Origin: Chloroflexota bacterium
GTDB taxonomy: Bacteria; Chloroflexota; Anaerolineae; Caldilineales; Caldilineaceae
NCBI GenBank assembly: GCA_016861025.1
Contig: BOKO01000008.1
Location: 1 to 64,000, forward strand
Length of the DNA stretch: 64,000 nucleotides
Reading direction: 5' to 3'
Shown here: positions 28,359 through 43,129 of the stretch, in pieces
Numbering within the stretch: position 1 is the first letter of the stretch
Layout: every line of letters begins with the position of its first letter
Translations under genes and position numbers: made by a program
Notes under the pieces: model-generated
Database searches by the model: none
Seen by the model: only the letters and a program-made list of their open reading frames with translations
What the model was told of the DNA's origin: nothing

Positions 28359-29600
28359 ATGTCCACAAGCACGCGTATTTATCAACTCTATGGTGCAGAT
28401 TTCAAGCGCAATCCCCACCCGACCTACGCCGCCATGCGCAAAGAACATCCAGTGATTCGCCAGCCCGGTTTGTTCGAGACCTTTCACATCTGGTTTGTGA
28501 CGCGCTACGCCGATGTGCACGCAGTTCTGGCTGACAACGAAACGTTTGTGCTCGATGCGCGTATGGCGTTCGATCCCTCTGATCCTCGTTTGGATATGCT
28601 GGTTGATTCACGTCCGGTCATGCAACTGGTCAACAACAATCTCTTGAACAAGGATGGCGAAGATCACCGCCGGCTGCGCAGCCTGGTGCAAAGTGCGTTC
28701 ACACCACGCATGGTCGCGCAACTGCGCCCTGCGATACAGGCCATCGCCGATGAATTGCTCGACCAGATTGTCGATGACGGGCAAGCGGACCTGATCGAAG
28801 CGTTCGCCTTTCCGCTGCCTATCATTGTGATTCTGGAGATGCTTGGCATCCCACACAACGACCGCAACCAGCTCCGTATCTGGTCAGATGCGTTCGTCAC
28901 GCCCGATCCGTCGCCCGGCGCAGAACAGCAGTTTCTCCAGGCAATGACCGACTTCACCGACTATCTGCGTGATCTCTTCGCTCGGCGCCGCGCCGAACCG
29001 CGCAACGACCTCGTCACCGCTCTTCTTCAGGCGGAGGAAGAGGGGCGTCGCCTCAGCGAACAGGAGCTGTTTAGCATGGTCGTGCTGTTGATTGTCGCCG
29101 GTCACGAAACCACGGTCGGTCTGATCGGCAACACTGTGCTGACTCTACTCTTGCATCCCGACCAGCTTGAGGCTGTGCGTTGCGACCCGTCGTTGACGCC
29201 CACCGCCATCGAGGAGATTCTGCGCTACGAGGGACCGGTCGAACGCACGATCACCCGGTTTGTGACAAAGGACGTAACGCTCGCCGACCAGCGCCTGGGC
29301 CGTGGCGACTTGGTCATCGCGGTCGTCGGCAGCGCCAATCGCGACAGCGCACAATTTCCCGACGCCGATCGCTTTGACATTGCGCGCAACCCGCAACGTC
29401 ATCTCGGTTTTGGGCAAGGCGTGCACTACTGTCTTGGCGCGCCGTTGGCGCGGCTTGAGGGTGAGATCGCCATCAACACGCTTCTGCGTCGGCTGCCAGG
29501 GCTGCGGCTGGCAGCCGACGTACAGCGGCTGGAATGGCGCACGCAGCCGCTCTTTTGCGGGCTGGTCGCTTTGCCGGTCGCCTGGGACGTTGCCCGATAG
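28359..29600 (+). CDS. cytochrome P450
   Basis: 413 aa, soluble bacterial class I type. CACGGAGGTG precedes the ATG. The I-helix oxygen-binding motif AGHETT is at 247-252, the K-helix ExxR (EEILRY) near 286-289, and the heme loop FGQGVHYCLG has its Cys ligand at 358. The sequence resembles CYP107-like hydroxylases of secondary metabolites or xenobiotics. No ferredoxin or reductase gene is adjacent, so electrons must come from partners elsewhere. Confidence 0.95.
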   Translation: MSTSTRIYQLYGADFKRNPHPTYAAMRKEHPVIRQPGLFETFHIWFVTRYADVHAVLADNETFVLDARMAFDPSDPRLDMLVDSRPVMQLVNNNLLNKDGEDHRRLRSLVQSAFTPRMVAQLRPAIQAIADELLDQIVDDGQADLIEAFAFPLPIIVILEMLGIPHNDRNQLRIWSDAFVTPDPSPGAEQQFLQAMTDFTDYLRDLFARRRAEPRNDLVTALLQAEEEGRRLSEQELFSMVVLLIVAGHETTVGLIGNTVLTLLLHPDQLEAVRCDPSLTPTAIEEILRYEGPVERTITRFVTKDVTLADQRLGRGDLVIAVVGSANRDSAQFPDADRFDIARNPQRHLGFGQGVHYCLGAPLARLEGEIAINTLLRRLPGLRLAADVQRLEWRTQPLFCGLVALPVAWDVAR

Positions 29601-29609
29601 CAGCGCCTT

Positions 29610-30389
<780 letters not shown>

Positions 30390-30421
30390 GGTGTGTGGTT
30401 CCTTTTGGTAGAGAATTGAGA

Positions 30422-30505
30422 GATTAGGAGACTGGAGATTAGAGATTGGGCGAGAGATCTTGCTTCTCCCATTCGTCAATCTCCCAATCTCCCAATCTCC
30501 TAATC
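30422..30505. repeat. inverted repeat element, GGAGATTGGGAGATT type
   Basis: Left arm 30422-30450 and right arm 30477-30505 are 29-nt imperfect inverted repeats made of GGAGATT-like units, with a 26-bp spacer. The right arm covers the stop codon (30500-30502) of the sugar dehydrogenase. Same family as the element inside uvrA. Confidence 0.8.
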
Positions 30506-33283
30506 AAACGGTTCGATATAGTTGGCTGAAATCACTTCTTGACTCGCCCCCGGCCGCTCCCAGGCGACGAAGAGGTTGTCTTTGCCGTCCGCCTGCTTGA
30601 AGAGCACCTCGAAGTAGTAGCGCTGACCCGCCTCCAGTGCAATCGGGCCAGACGCCTGTTCCGGGAACTTGTCGTAGACTTCGGCGCCTGTCCATTCTGG
30701 CGTGTAGACGACGACATATTTGTTCGCCGGGTCGTCATTCGTGCTCAGCGAAAACGCGCCGCGGTCGTCCGCCGAGATGAAGAAGCGATAGTCGCCGCTT
30801 GCAGGCGGGACGAGATAGCCGCGCACGCGCACGCCGTAGTTGACGCCGCTGTTGCGTGGGAACGCCAGCCGATCCAGCTCGACGATCTGCGGTGCATCGT
30901 TCCTGAATTGCGGCGTGCGCGTGAACGCATCGAGATCGACGCCGGAGACATCTTTCCACACTTCGGCGCGGATGACGCTGCTCTGTCGAGGCGACGTTGT
31001 CGCAGCGGCGCGGGGGACGGTTGGCTGCGGCGTCGGCGTTGCGGCCGGCTCCGCAGCGGCAGCGCCACCGTCGGTTGGCGTGACCAGCGGCGCCTCTTCC
31101 AGCAATTCTTTGATGGCGGTCCCATCGGCCACGATGGTCGCCTCCTCGCCTGGTTTGCGATAGACCGCGGTCAGCACGCGGTCGCCATCCTCGATGATGA
31201 TGTCGTGCACAGCGCCGCCGCCATCTGACCAGCTGTCAAAGACAAGCCCGCCGGCCGCAGTCAACGGCGCCTCAACGATGCGCTTGGCGTTGATGTAGGT
31301 CTTCACCTTGAAGGGCGTCGTGTAGCGGCTGCCGGCGTAGGTGATCGGCAGACCGGACGGCACGGTGTTGAAGGTGTATGTCACCTCGATCGGCTTGACG
31401 TCGACGCAGGTCTCGTCCTTCAGCCCTTGACTGTCGGTCGCGGTGAGACAGAGTTCGAGATAGGTGTTGTCGCCGTGATCCTCGAAGATGAAGCTGCCTG
31501 ACTCGCCGGTCGCCTTGATGGCGTCATAGTGAACGTGCTCGTTGTGGTGAAGGATGCCTGACCAGACCAGACGCCCGCCGCCCAGTTCGCCGTCATCGGG
31601 GTCGGTTGCGCGCCCGCGGAAGGTGATGCGCTCGCCGATGCGGAATTTGGCGCCGTGACCCGGCTCGAGAATTTCGGCGACGGGCGGCTCGCTGCCCACC
31701 ACGATCTCCACCGAATCGCTGGCAGTCAGACCGCCCGAATCGGTGACGGTCAGCGCAACTTTATAGACGCCGTTTTCCGTGAATGTGTGGGTTGGATTGG
31801 CGCGACTGCTCGTTGCGCCGTCGCCAAAGTCCCAGCGATAGCCGACGATGCTGCCTTCGGGGTCGGTGCTGCGTGCGCTGGAGAAGTCGACGGTCAGCGG
31901 CGCCGGTCCTGCAGTCGGCCTGGCGGTTGCGTCGGCGGTGGGCGGGCGATTGCCGCCGCCGACATAGCGGATGCGCCAGAGGCCGCCAAGAATGATCGAC
32001 AGCGCGTAGAGCGAATCGTCGGTCGCCGTAATCTGCACGATGCCGGGCATGTTGGTGGCGAATTCGTTGTCGGTGACGCCGCCATTGGCGCCAAAGGTCA
32101 GGAAATTGGTGACGCCGCCGTTGAAGTCATGATAGAAATAGGCGCCGCGGTAGATCGCCGGGAAAGTGCGACCGAGATAGAGATCGCCGCCGATGGCTGC
32201 GCCGCGCTGTGGTTTGGTCGTGTGCGGATAGGAAAGCACGCCGTGTGTGACCTTCCACTCGCCGCTGCGGAAGGCGTCGCAGTTGGCGTAGGTGGCGGCC
32301 TCCTCTGGCCCCTCGTAGCAGGGCCAGCCAAAGTTGGCGCCGGGCCCGCCGATGTTGATCTCCTCCCACTTCTCGTTGCCGACCTCGCCTACGATCACGC
32401 GGCCGTTGCGCGGGTCAACCGTGAATCGGAAAGGGTTGCGCAACCCCGACGCAAAAACCTTCGAGCGATTGCTGCTCGGGTCGCCGTCGAAGAAGGGATT
32501 GGAGGGCAGCCCCCCGCCTGTGTCCGGATCGACGCGCAGAATCTTGCCGTTGAGGCTGTTGATGTCGAGCGCACGCGCGTTGCCGCGGCTGTTGACGATG
32601 CCATCGCCCACCGAGACGTAGAGCGCGCCTTCGGGGCCAAACTTGAGCATATTGATCGTGTGCGCCGTGCCTTCAGTGGCGATGCAGTCGCGCACGGGCT
32701 GGCCACCGCCGTCGAGACAGGAGAACGGCTCGGCGTCTCCCTGATCCGGGTTGCCGACATGCGCTGCAGTGCTGTTCGTTCCGACGAGTACGACGCCGCT
32801 GCCCGGCACAGCCACGTTGAGGTTAGCGACGTCGGCGGATAGCCGCACCACGCGCGAGACGCGCGCCCCGCCCGGATTGCGATCCTTGATCTCCGGCGGG
32901 TCGTAGACGAACGCCAGGTAGACATATGGACGCCGCGGCCATGCCGGATCGACGGCGATGCCCATCAACCCGCGGTCGGCGGCGTCGTTTACTTCGGTTG
33001 TGATGTCGATGAAAGGGTCGGACAACAACTCGCCGTTGTGAAAGACGCGCACCCTGCCCGCCTTCTCGGCGATAAAGATGCGGCCATCTGGCGCCAGCGC
33101 AAAACTGGTCGGCAGATTTAGCCCCACGGTCACGCCCTCCTGGATAAAGCCATAAGGCAGATTGAAGCCGCCTTGGGCGTGAACAACATTCGTTGCTGGC
33201 GGTAGAACAAGCGACAAACAAATGAGAAACGTCAGAGAAATCGTCGCCCATACGCGCTTGCCCTTGCGCCACAAATACACCAT
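30500..33283 (-). CDS. secreted PQQ-type sugar dehydrogenase with PKD and PA14 modules
   Basis: 927 aa, AAGGAGG 8 nt before the ATG. A signal peptide (cut near NVVHAQ) is followed by a glucose/sorbosone dehydrogenase-like six-bladed propeller (about 45-440: PTSFALAPDGRIFIAEKAGR, RGLMGIAVDP, GLRNPFRFTVDPRNG, GANFGWPCYEG). A PKD domain (about 452-540, WDFGDGATSSRANPTHTF), a beta-sandwich region, a Pro/Ala/Thr linker and a C-terminal PA14-like domain (about 770-925, GYLVPPASGDYRFFISADD) follow. It probably oxidises or binds sugars outside the cell. Its stop codon lies within the palindromic repeat described separately. Confidence 0.88.
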   Translation of the reverse strand: MVYLWRKGKRVWATISLTFLICLSLVLPPATNVVHAQGGFNLPYGFIQEGVTVGLNLPTSFALAPDGRIFIAEKAGRVRVFHNGELLSDPFIDITTEVNDAADRGLMGIAVDPAWPRRPYVYLAFVYDPPEIKDRNPGGARVSRVVRLSADVANLNVAVPGSGVVLVGTNSTAAHVGNPDQGDAEPFSCLDGGGQPVRDCIATEGTAHTINMLKFGPEGALYVSVGDGIVNSRGNARALDINSLNGKILRVDPDTGGGLPSNPFFDGDPSSNRSKVFASGLRNPFRFTVDPRNGRVIVGEVGNEKWEEINIGGPGANFGWPCYEGPEEAATYANCDAFRSGEWKVTHGVLSYPHTTKPQRGAAIGGDLYLGRTFPAIYRGAYFYHDFNGGVTNFLTFGANGGVTDNEFATNMPGIVQITATDDSLYALSIILGGLWRIRYVGGGNRPPTADATARPTAGPAPLTVDFSSARSTDPEGSIVGYRWDFGDGATSSRANPTHTFTENGVYKVALTVTDSGGLTASDSVEIVVGSEPPVAEILEPGHGAKFRIGERITFRGRATDPDDGELGGGRLVWSGILHHNEHVHYDAIKATGESGSFIFEDHGDNTYLELCLTATDSQGLKDETCVDVKPIEVTYTFNTVPSGLPITYAGSRYTTPFKVKTYINAKRIVEAPLTAAGGLVFDSWSDGGGAVHDIIIEDGDRVLTAVYRKPGEEATIVADGTAIKELLEEAPLVTPTDGGAAAAEPAATPTPQPTVPRAAATTSPRQSSVIRAEVWKDVSGVDLDAFTRTPQFRNDAPQIVELDRLAFPRNSGVNYGVRVRGYLVPPASGDYRFFISADDRGAFSLSTNDDPANKYVVVYTPEWTGAEVYDKFPEQASGPIALEAGQRYYFEVLFKQADGKDNLFVAWERPGASQEVISANYIEPFD

Positions 33284-33517
33284 GTTGCAAACCTCCTTGT
33301 TTCAAGTGTTCATTAACGCGCATCTATTGTAGACTCAACGTGTGCGTTTGAGGGAATCCGCCAGGTTATTGCCGATTTCTCGCCACAACTTTCGCGGAAG
33401 GCGTAATGCCCGGCGACACCGATAACAAGGTGTTTGTATAATGTGCATGAGTGGCTATCCAGGCTGCTGCTCCACATTGCAAGCAAGCATTATAATGTTG
33501 TGAGTCGTCGGCCCGCT
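33284..33517. other. gap between uvrA and the sugar dehydrogenase
   Basis: About 230 bp with no gene. It contains two TATAAT-like boxes on the plus strand (33436-33441 and near 33492) that face the convergent 3' end of uvrA and have no gene to serve. No terminator is evident. Confidence 0.35.
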
Positions 33518-36535
<3,018 letters not shown>

Positions 36536-36593
36536 TGTTGCCTCGCAATCATGCAGCTGCTGCATGTCACCGGAATCGAACAAAAGTTCTTAT

Positions 36594-36622
36594 AGTATAT
36601 CCAAGATCAAATGCACCGACAA
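36594..36622 (-). promoter_or_regulatory. promoter of uvrA
   Basis: On the minus strand TTGTCG (36622-36617), a 17-bp spacer and TATACT (36599-36594) form a good vegetative promoter about 60 nt before the uvrA ATG. Confidence 0.65.
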
Positions 36623-36637
36623 ACGGCGCTTCACAAC

Positions 36638-36668
36638 AAAAAAGACGGGAGAGATCATTGCTCCCGTC
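36638..36668 (-). terminator. intrinsic terminator upstream of the uvrA promoter
   Basis: On the minus strand GACGGGAG and CTCCCGTC form an 8-bp perfect stem with a 9-nt loop followed by TTTTTT. No leftward gene ends here. A further TATACT box (36692-36687) lies just upstream, so a very short leader transcript could end at this site before uvrA. Confidence 0.75.
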
Positions 36669-36856
36669 CACTCTTCTTTTCGTCGTAGTATACACGATGG
36701 CGGTCGAAAGCATGGTGAGCCATCATGCAATACGCGTCTTATTCCGTTCATATCATTGGAAAGAAGCAAACGATGTGGAGCGCAATTCTATGCTAGAGTG
36801 CCGCTTGGGATTATTTTCACAAATACAATGGTTTTGAAAGTGAGGACATTGAAACG

Positions 36857-37342
36857 ATGCGCATTTTGTCTATTCTTCTGGCGGCTGCGTTGTTGACGCT
36901 TGCCGCTTGTGGCGGTTCAAGCACGCCAACGCCGGCGCCCACACCTACGCCAACACCGGCCGCTGCAGCGCCTTCTGCGCAAGAGGTGATTGCCGCCACA
37001 CTGGACGTGGTGATGCACGACATCTACTTCGGCGACGACAACAACAATATCGCCAACCCGCCGATCTGGCGCGTTCCAGCCGGCGCTGAAGTGACGATCA
37101 ACCTCGACAATCAGGGCGGTCTGGATCACAATTGGGCGGTCATCAAGAAGGACGTGGAACTGCCGATCCCTTTCATGCCTGACCAGAATGCAGACTTGAT
37201 CTTGTGGGAGGGTGGCGTGTTGGCAGCCGGTGGCAAGGACACGGAAGTCTTTACAGCGCCTGACGCCCCGGGCGAATATATTGTCATTTGTACAGTCGCC
37301 GGTCACTACCCTTCAATGCAAGGACGGTTGGTTGTGGAGTAG
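36857..37342 (+). CDS. cupredoxin (plastocyanin/azurin-like) lipoprotein
   Basis: 161 aa. Lipoprotein signal peptide with lipobox LAAC (Cys18), then a Thr/Pro/Ala linker that tethers the domain to the membrane. The blue-copper fold shows one His ligand in GGLDHNW and the C-terminal Cys-His-Met set in VICTVAGHYPSMQG. It probably transfers electrons on the outer face of the membrane. No oxidase gene is adjacent. Confidence 0.9.
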   Translation: MRILSILLAAALLTLAACGGSSTPTPAPTPTPTPAAAAPSAQEVIAATLDVVMHDIYFGDDNNNIANPPIWRVPAGAEVTINLDNQGGLDHNWAVIKKDVELPIPFMPDQNADLILWEGGVLAAGGKDTEVFTAPDAPGEYIVICTVAGHYPSMQGRLVVE

Positions 37343-37356
37343 ATAGTCGTCCGCTC

Positions 37357-37390
37357 ACCTTCCAGGAGGCTTCAAAGCTTCCTGGAAGGT
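37357..37390. repeat. perfect hairpin between convergent genes
   Basis: ACCTTCCAGGA (37357-37367) pairs perfectly with TCCTGGAAGGT (37380-37390), and GCTT/AAGC extends the stem inside. It lies between the cupredoxin and the convergent dehydrogenase. There is no T run, so it may be a repeat element that doubles as a terminator. Confidence 0.65.
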
Positions 37391-37420
37391 TGCATCACTA
37401 GCCTGAATGTAGTGCTTCCC

Positions 37421-38455
37421 TTATTCCGCAGGCGTAAAAATGGTCTTCACACCTGCGCGATCCTCAAACGTTGCAAAGCCTTTTTCCCATTCGGTCACAG
37501 GGAAACTGTGTGTAATTAGCGGGGCGGTGCGCACCTTGCCCGTGCGCATCAGCTCGATGGCGCGTAGCCACGAGGACGGCGTGCTGGCGTTGCTGCCCGT
37601 CGCCGTGAGCTCCTTGTAGACCAACTGGTCGAGATCCCAGGCGATCGGTTTGCCGAACAGCCCAATCTGTACATACCGCCCACGGCGCCGCACCAGCGTG
37701 AGCAGCTGCTGTGCGGCGGCGCCTGCGCCTGCGCATTCGTAGACCACATCGGCGCCCAACCCGCCCTCGGTGAGATCGCCGATGAGTGAAGCCGGGTCGC
37801 TGCGTTGCACGTTGACGACATGATCAGCGCCCAGGTCACGCGCCAGTTCCAGGCGATGCTCGTCCGCATCTGTGCCAAGCATTACTGCTGTGGCGCCGGC
37901 GGCTTTGACCACCTGCAGCGTCAGCAATCCAATTGAACCGGGCCCGGCGATCACGGCCACGTCGCCCGGCGTGACGGTCGGTGTGGTCAGCGCAGCGTGA
38001 ACGACGCAGGCCAGCGGCTCGGTCAGCGCGCCGGCGCGGAAATCGACGTTCTCTGGCAATTCATGGATGTTGCGCGCCGGTGTAATCAGATAACTGGTGA
38101 AGCCGCCATTGACCGCCGACCCGATCGAACGGCGCTCCAAACAGAGGTTGACGTTGCCGGCGCGACAGTAGCGACACTTGCCGCAATAGGAGAAATAGGT
38201 TTCAGTCGTGACGCGCATCCCCGGCTTCAGCCCTTGCACACCCTCACCCAATTCGACGATCTCGCCGGCGACTTCGTGGCCGAGCACCACCGGCGGCCAT
38301 GAGCGGAACTCATCTTTGTAGATGTGCAAATCGGTGCCACACAGCCCGGCGGCGCGTACGCGCAGCTTGACCTGCCCAGGGCCAGGCTCTGGTTCGGGGA
38401 TGTCGCGCACTTCGACGTTGCCGACGCCCGGCTCGACTTTCATAATCGCTTTCAT
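37421..38455 (-). CDS. zinc-dependent alcohol/polyol dehydrogenase (MDR family)
   Basis: 344 aa from the ATG at 38455. GroES-like domain with catalytic zinc residues in AAGLCGTDLHIY and GHEVAGEI, and the structural zinc set CGKCRYCRAGNVNLC. A Rossmann domain follows (VAVIAGPGSIGLLTLQVVKAAGA). It resembles sorbitol or threonine dehydrogenases. It is 57 bp after the Gfo/Idh/MocA gene in the same leftward run, which suggests a polyol or inositol-like pathway. Confidence 0.9.
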   Translation of the reverse strand: MKAIMKVEPGVGNVEVRDIPEPEPGPGQVKLRVRAAGLCGTDLHIYKDEFRSWPPVVLGHEVAGEIVELGEGVQGLKPGMRVTTETYFSYCGKCRYCRAGNVNLCLERRSIGSAVNGGFTSYLITPARNIHELPENVDFRAGALTEPLACVVHAALTTPTVTPGDVAVIAGPGSIGLLTLQVVKAAGATAVMLGTDADEHRLELARDLGADHVVNVQRSDPASLIGDLTEGGLGADVVYECAGAGAAAQQLLTLVRRRGRYVQIGLFGKPIAWDLDQLVYKELTATGSNASTPSSWLRAIELMRTGKVRTAPLITHSFPVTEWEKGFATFEDRAGVKTIFTPAE

Positions 38456-38512
38456 GCTGTGTACACCTTTGTTATTGTTAGTTTGAGTCTCACCACCTTT
38501 TACCACAGATCG

Positions 38513-39523
38513 TTACAGATGCGAAAGCAGATTGACAACGGCTCCCGTCTGCGCCGACCGGGTCGCCGCCAGCGCGACGTCTAGCGACCGTGCGCCTTCA
38601 CGGATCGGTGTGGCGGCGGGACGTCCATCGGTGATGGCGGCGTGGAGATCGAGCATTTCGTTGCAGTAATAATCTTCAGTTCCGGCAATCTGCTCCGTGC
38701 GCGCCTCTGGCGTCGCCGTATAGAAGAACGCAGCATGATTGGCGTCAGTGAATTCGGCTGTGATGTTCTGGGTCACGACGCGATAATCGTTGATCCATCT
38801 GCCTGGAATCGCTCCGTTTGTCGCATAAAGCACGCCGATCGCGCCGTTGACAAAGCTGATCACCGTGCCGGAGACATCTTCGACCGTGTAGTCGGGCATC
38901 TGTTGATGAAAACGGTTGCGCTGCACACTGTAGACGGTGGCAGCTTCGCCCATCAGGAAGCGCATCAGATCGATCATGTGAATGACTTGCTCGACGAGCT
39001 GTCCGCCAGACTTCGCGCGGTCGCGCCACCACTCGGCGTGGAGCGAATTGCAGAAATAGCGTGCACTCATCAATCCGACCGGGCCAGCCTCACCGCTGTC
39101 GATCAGGCGTTTGAGGCGCTGGATCGCGACGCCAAAGCGGAACATGAAGCCGACCTGCGTCACGACACCGGCGGCTTCCGCAGCAGCCACCATACGCCAG
39201 GCATGCTCCGAGGTGAGCGCAATCGGTTTCTCGATAAAGATATGGACGCCGCGGTCCGCTGCACACTCGACTTCGTCGCTGTGGCCGTAGGGCGGCAGGC
39301 AGATTGCCACCAGGTCGAGCGGCGTCTGTTCGAACAGTGCGTGATGGTCGGTGAAGGTTTGCGCCGCGTCGTTGGTGAACTCGTGCGCAAAGGCCGCTGC
39401 ACGTTCAGCGTTTTTATCGCAGAACGCAGTCAACTGAAACCGATCAGGCATCGAGGCGAACAGGGTGGCATGACGGCGCGCAAAGCCGCCGCACCCAAGA
39501 ATAGCTGTCCGTAAAGGGTGCAT
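38513..39523 (-). CDS. Gfo/Idh/MocA family oxidoreductase
   Basis: 336 aa, AGGAG 7 nt before the ATG. Rossmann motif RTAILGCGGFARRHATLFA, the EKPIAL motif (IFIEKPIALTSEHAWR) and a C-terminal domain with GGQLVEQVIHMIDLMRFL. NAD(P)-dependent sugar or cyclitol oxidoreductase of unknown specificity. It lies between two zinc-type dehydrogenases and is only 9 bp from the upstream one. Confidence 0.92.
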   Translation of the reverse strand: MHPLRTAILGCGGFARRHATLFASMPDRFQLTAFCDKNAERAAAFAHEFTNDAAQTFTDHHALFEQTPLDLVAICLPPYGHSDEVECAADRGVHIFIEKPIALTSEHAWRMVAAAEAAGVVTQVGFMFRFGVAIQRLKRLIDSGEAGPVGLMSARYFCNSLHAEWWRDRAKSGGQLVEQVIHMIDLMRFLMGEAATVYSVQRNRFHQQMPDYTVEDVSGTVISFVNGAIGVLYATNGAIPGRWINDYRVVTQNITAEFTDANHAAFFYTATPEARTEQIAGTEDYYCNEMLDLHAAITDGRPAATPIREGARSLDVALAATRSAQTGAVVNLLSHL

Positions 39524-39532
39524 CCGTAGCTC

Positions 39533-40579
39533 CTAGACGGTGAAATCCAGCACGACCTGAATCGTCTTGTGCGGTTCCAGATCGCACAGGCGGAACGCTT
39601 CAGCAGCGTCGGTGAAGGGTAGCACGTGGGTGATGATCGGACGCAGATTCAACACACCCTGCGCCTGAAGCTGCATCGCCGTCTGCACCAGCCGCTCTCT
39701 GTTCCAGCGATAGCTCAGTTCAGGGTTGACGCCATAGATTTGTGAGCAGACCAGATTGATGCGGTTGTGGTGAAACTCCTCGCCAAGTCGCAGCCCGGCG
39801 CCCTCCCCCTGGAAAAAGCCCAGCGTCACGACTTTGGCTGAATACGCCGCCGACCGGATCGCCTCGTGCAGCGCAGCGTAAGCGCCGCTCGCCTCGATGC
39901 ACACATCGGCGCCGCGTCCGTCGGTCAGATCTCGAATCCGCTCCGCCACAGCGCCGTCGGAGGGCGATAGCGCCTCATCCACTGCACCCAACCGGCAGGC
40001 AACGTCGCGTCGTAGATCGATTGGATCGACGCCGATAACCTGCGCGCCCGAACGCTTGGCAAGCTGAGCAATCATCTGCCCAGGCGTCCCCAGCCCGAAG
40101 ACCGCAACTGTCTCACCGATGCGGATGGCGGCGTCGAGCACGCCGTTGAGCGCAATTGCGCCCATGTGCGAGAAAATGCCGAGCATCGGGTCAAGATTCT
40201 GTGGCAAGATGCGCTGTGCGGCGTAATCCTCGGTCACGATATGATGTGTGCGGTGCCCCCACGTGCCGTAAATGCGATCGCCGACTTGCACTTTTGTCAC
40301 CGCTGTCCCTACTTCGACGACTTCGCCGCACTCCTCGTAGCCGAAGCCCACAACCGGAAAGTGCAGGCTTGTTTCAGCGTCGGGCACAAAGAGACGCCGT
40401 GCGTCGTCCCATCGTTTGTGCAGATACGGGTTGCTGCCGCGATAGGCGGTCAGCTCGGTGCCGGCGCTGATGCCGGAGTAAAGCGTGCGTAGACGCACCT
40501 CGTGTTCGGTTAGGGGTCGATCCTCGATTTCTTTGATCGTCAATTGTTGCGGTGCAATAAAGACAACCACCTGGCTCAT
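39533..40579 (-). CDS. zinc-binding-type dehydrogenase (MDR superfamily)
   Basis: 348 aa from the ATG at 40579 (GAGAGAG upstream); an in-frame start at 40741 would lie inside selD. It has YSGISAGTELTAYRG and GYEECGEVVEVG but lacks the structural-zinc Cys cluster. Its Rossmann motif is AVFGLGTPGQMIAQLAKRSG. The lack of the usual Cys ligand places it among the atypical members that handle sugar or cofactor intermediates. It is 17 bp after selD in the same direction. Confidence 0.87.
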   Translation of the reverse strand: MSQVVVFIAPQQLTIKEIEDRPLTEHEVRLRTLYSGISAGTELTAYRGSNPYLHKRWDDARRLFVPDAETSLHFPVVGFGYEECGEVVEVGTAVTKVQVGDRIYGTWGHRTHHIVTEDYAAQRILPQNLDPMLGIFSHMGAIALNGVLDAAIRIGETVAVFGLGTPGQMIAQLAKRSGAQVIGVDPIDLRRDVACRLGAVDEALSPSDGAVAERIRDLTDGRGADVCIEASGAYAALHEAIRSAAYSAKVVTLGFFQGEGAGLRLGEEFHHNRINLVCSQIYGVNPELSYRWNRERLVQTAMQLQAQGVLNLRPIITHVLPFTDAAEAFRLCDLEPHKTIQVVLDFTV

Positions 40580-40596
40580 CAAGCTCTCTCCAGCTG

Positions 40597-41703
<1,107 letters not shown>

Positions 41704-41714
41704 AAAACTCTTTC

Positions 41715-41990
41715 TTAACTCAGAACCAGCAAATTGAAGAGTACAATCAGCACGAGCAAAACCACGGCGAGAAACAGCAGCATTTCGATCACCGCGCGCA
41801 CGGTGCTCCCGAACGATCTGCGTCGTTCTTCTTTTACCTTTTTGCCTCTCTCTGCAAGCTCTTTAATGGCTTTTTCGTAGGATTGGCGCTGATTCAGGCT
41901 GCTTTTCCAACGATTCCAAATAATCGACCAGATGGACGCCGACAGCCAGCCAATCGCGATGCCAATCAGAAGGACAAGCAGGTAATCCAT
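41715..41990 (-). CDS. small two-helix membrane protein
   Basis: 91 aa from the ATG at 41990; ATG 42017 is possible, and neither has a strong Shine-Dalgarno. Two membrane helices (DYLLVLLIGIAIGWLSASIW and a C-terminal MLLFLAVVLLVLIVLFNLLV) flank a very basic cytoplasmic loop (ELAERGKKVKEERRR). I do not recognise the family. It lies 11 bp upstream of selD and is probably co-transcribed. Confidence 0.6.
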   Translation of the reverse strand: MDYLLVLLIGIAIGWLSASIWSIIWNRWKSSLNQRQSYEKAIKELAERGKKVKEERRRSFGSTVRAVIEMLLFLAVVLLVLIVLFNLLVLS

Positions 41991-42074
41991 TGGTTTCTTC
42001 GACGCGCAAACAAACATGCCCGGATGCGCCAGACCGTTGCATCACGCTGACGGTGACCGGCGCTCTACAGCAGT

Positions 42075-42998
<924 letters not shown>

Positions 42999-43049
42999 GT
43001 CTCCTCCTGGGAATCCGGTCTGATAAGGGTTGGTTGGTAATGGTAGAGC

Positions 43050-43129
43050 GTGTTGCGTGTTACGTGTTTACGTGTGGCGTATCAGATGGTGAACTGAACA
43101 CGGAACACACAACACGTAACACACAACAC
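43050..43129. repeat. inverted repeat element, GTGTTGCGTGTTACG type
   Basis: Arms 43050-43075 and 43104-43129 are near-perfect inverted repeats (GTGTTGCGTGTTACGTGTT versus AACACGTAACACACAACAC). The right arm ends directly at the TAA of the alpha/beta hydrolase gene (43130-43132). Confidence 0.8.
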
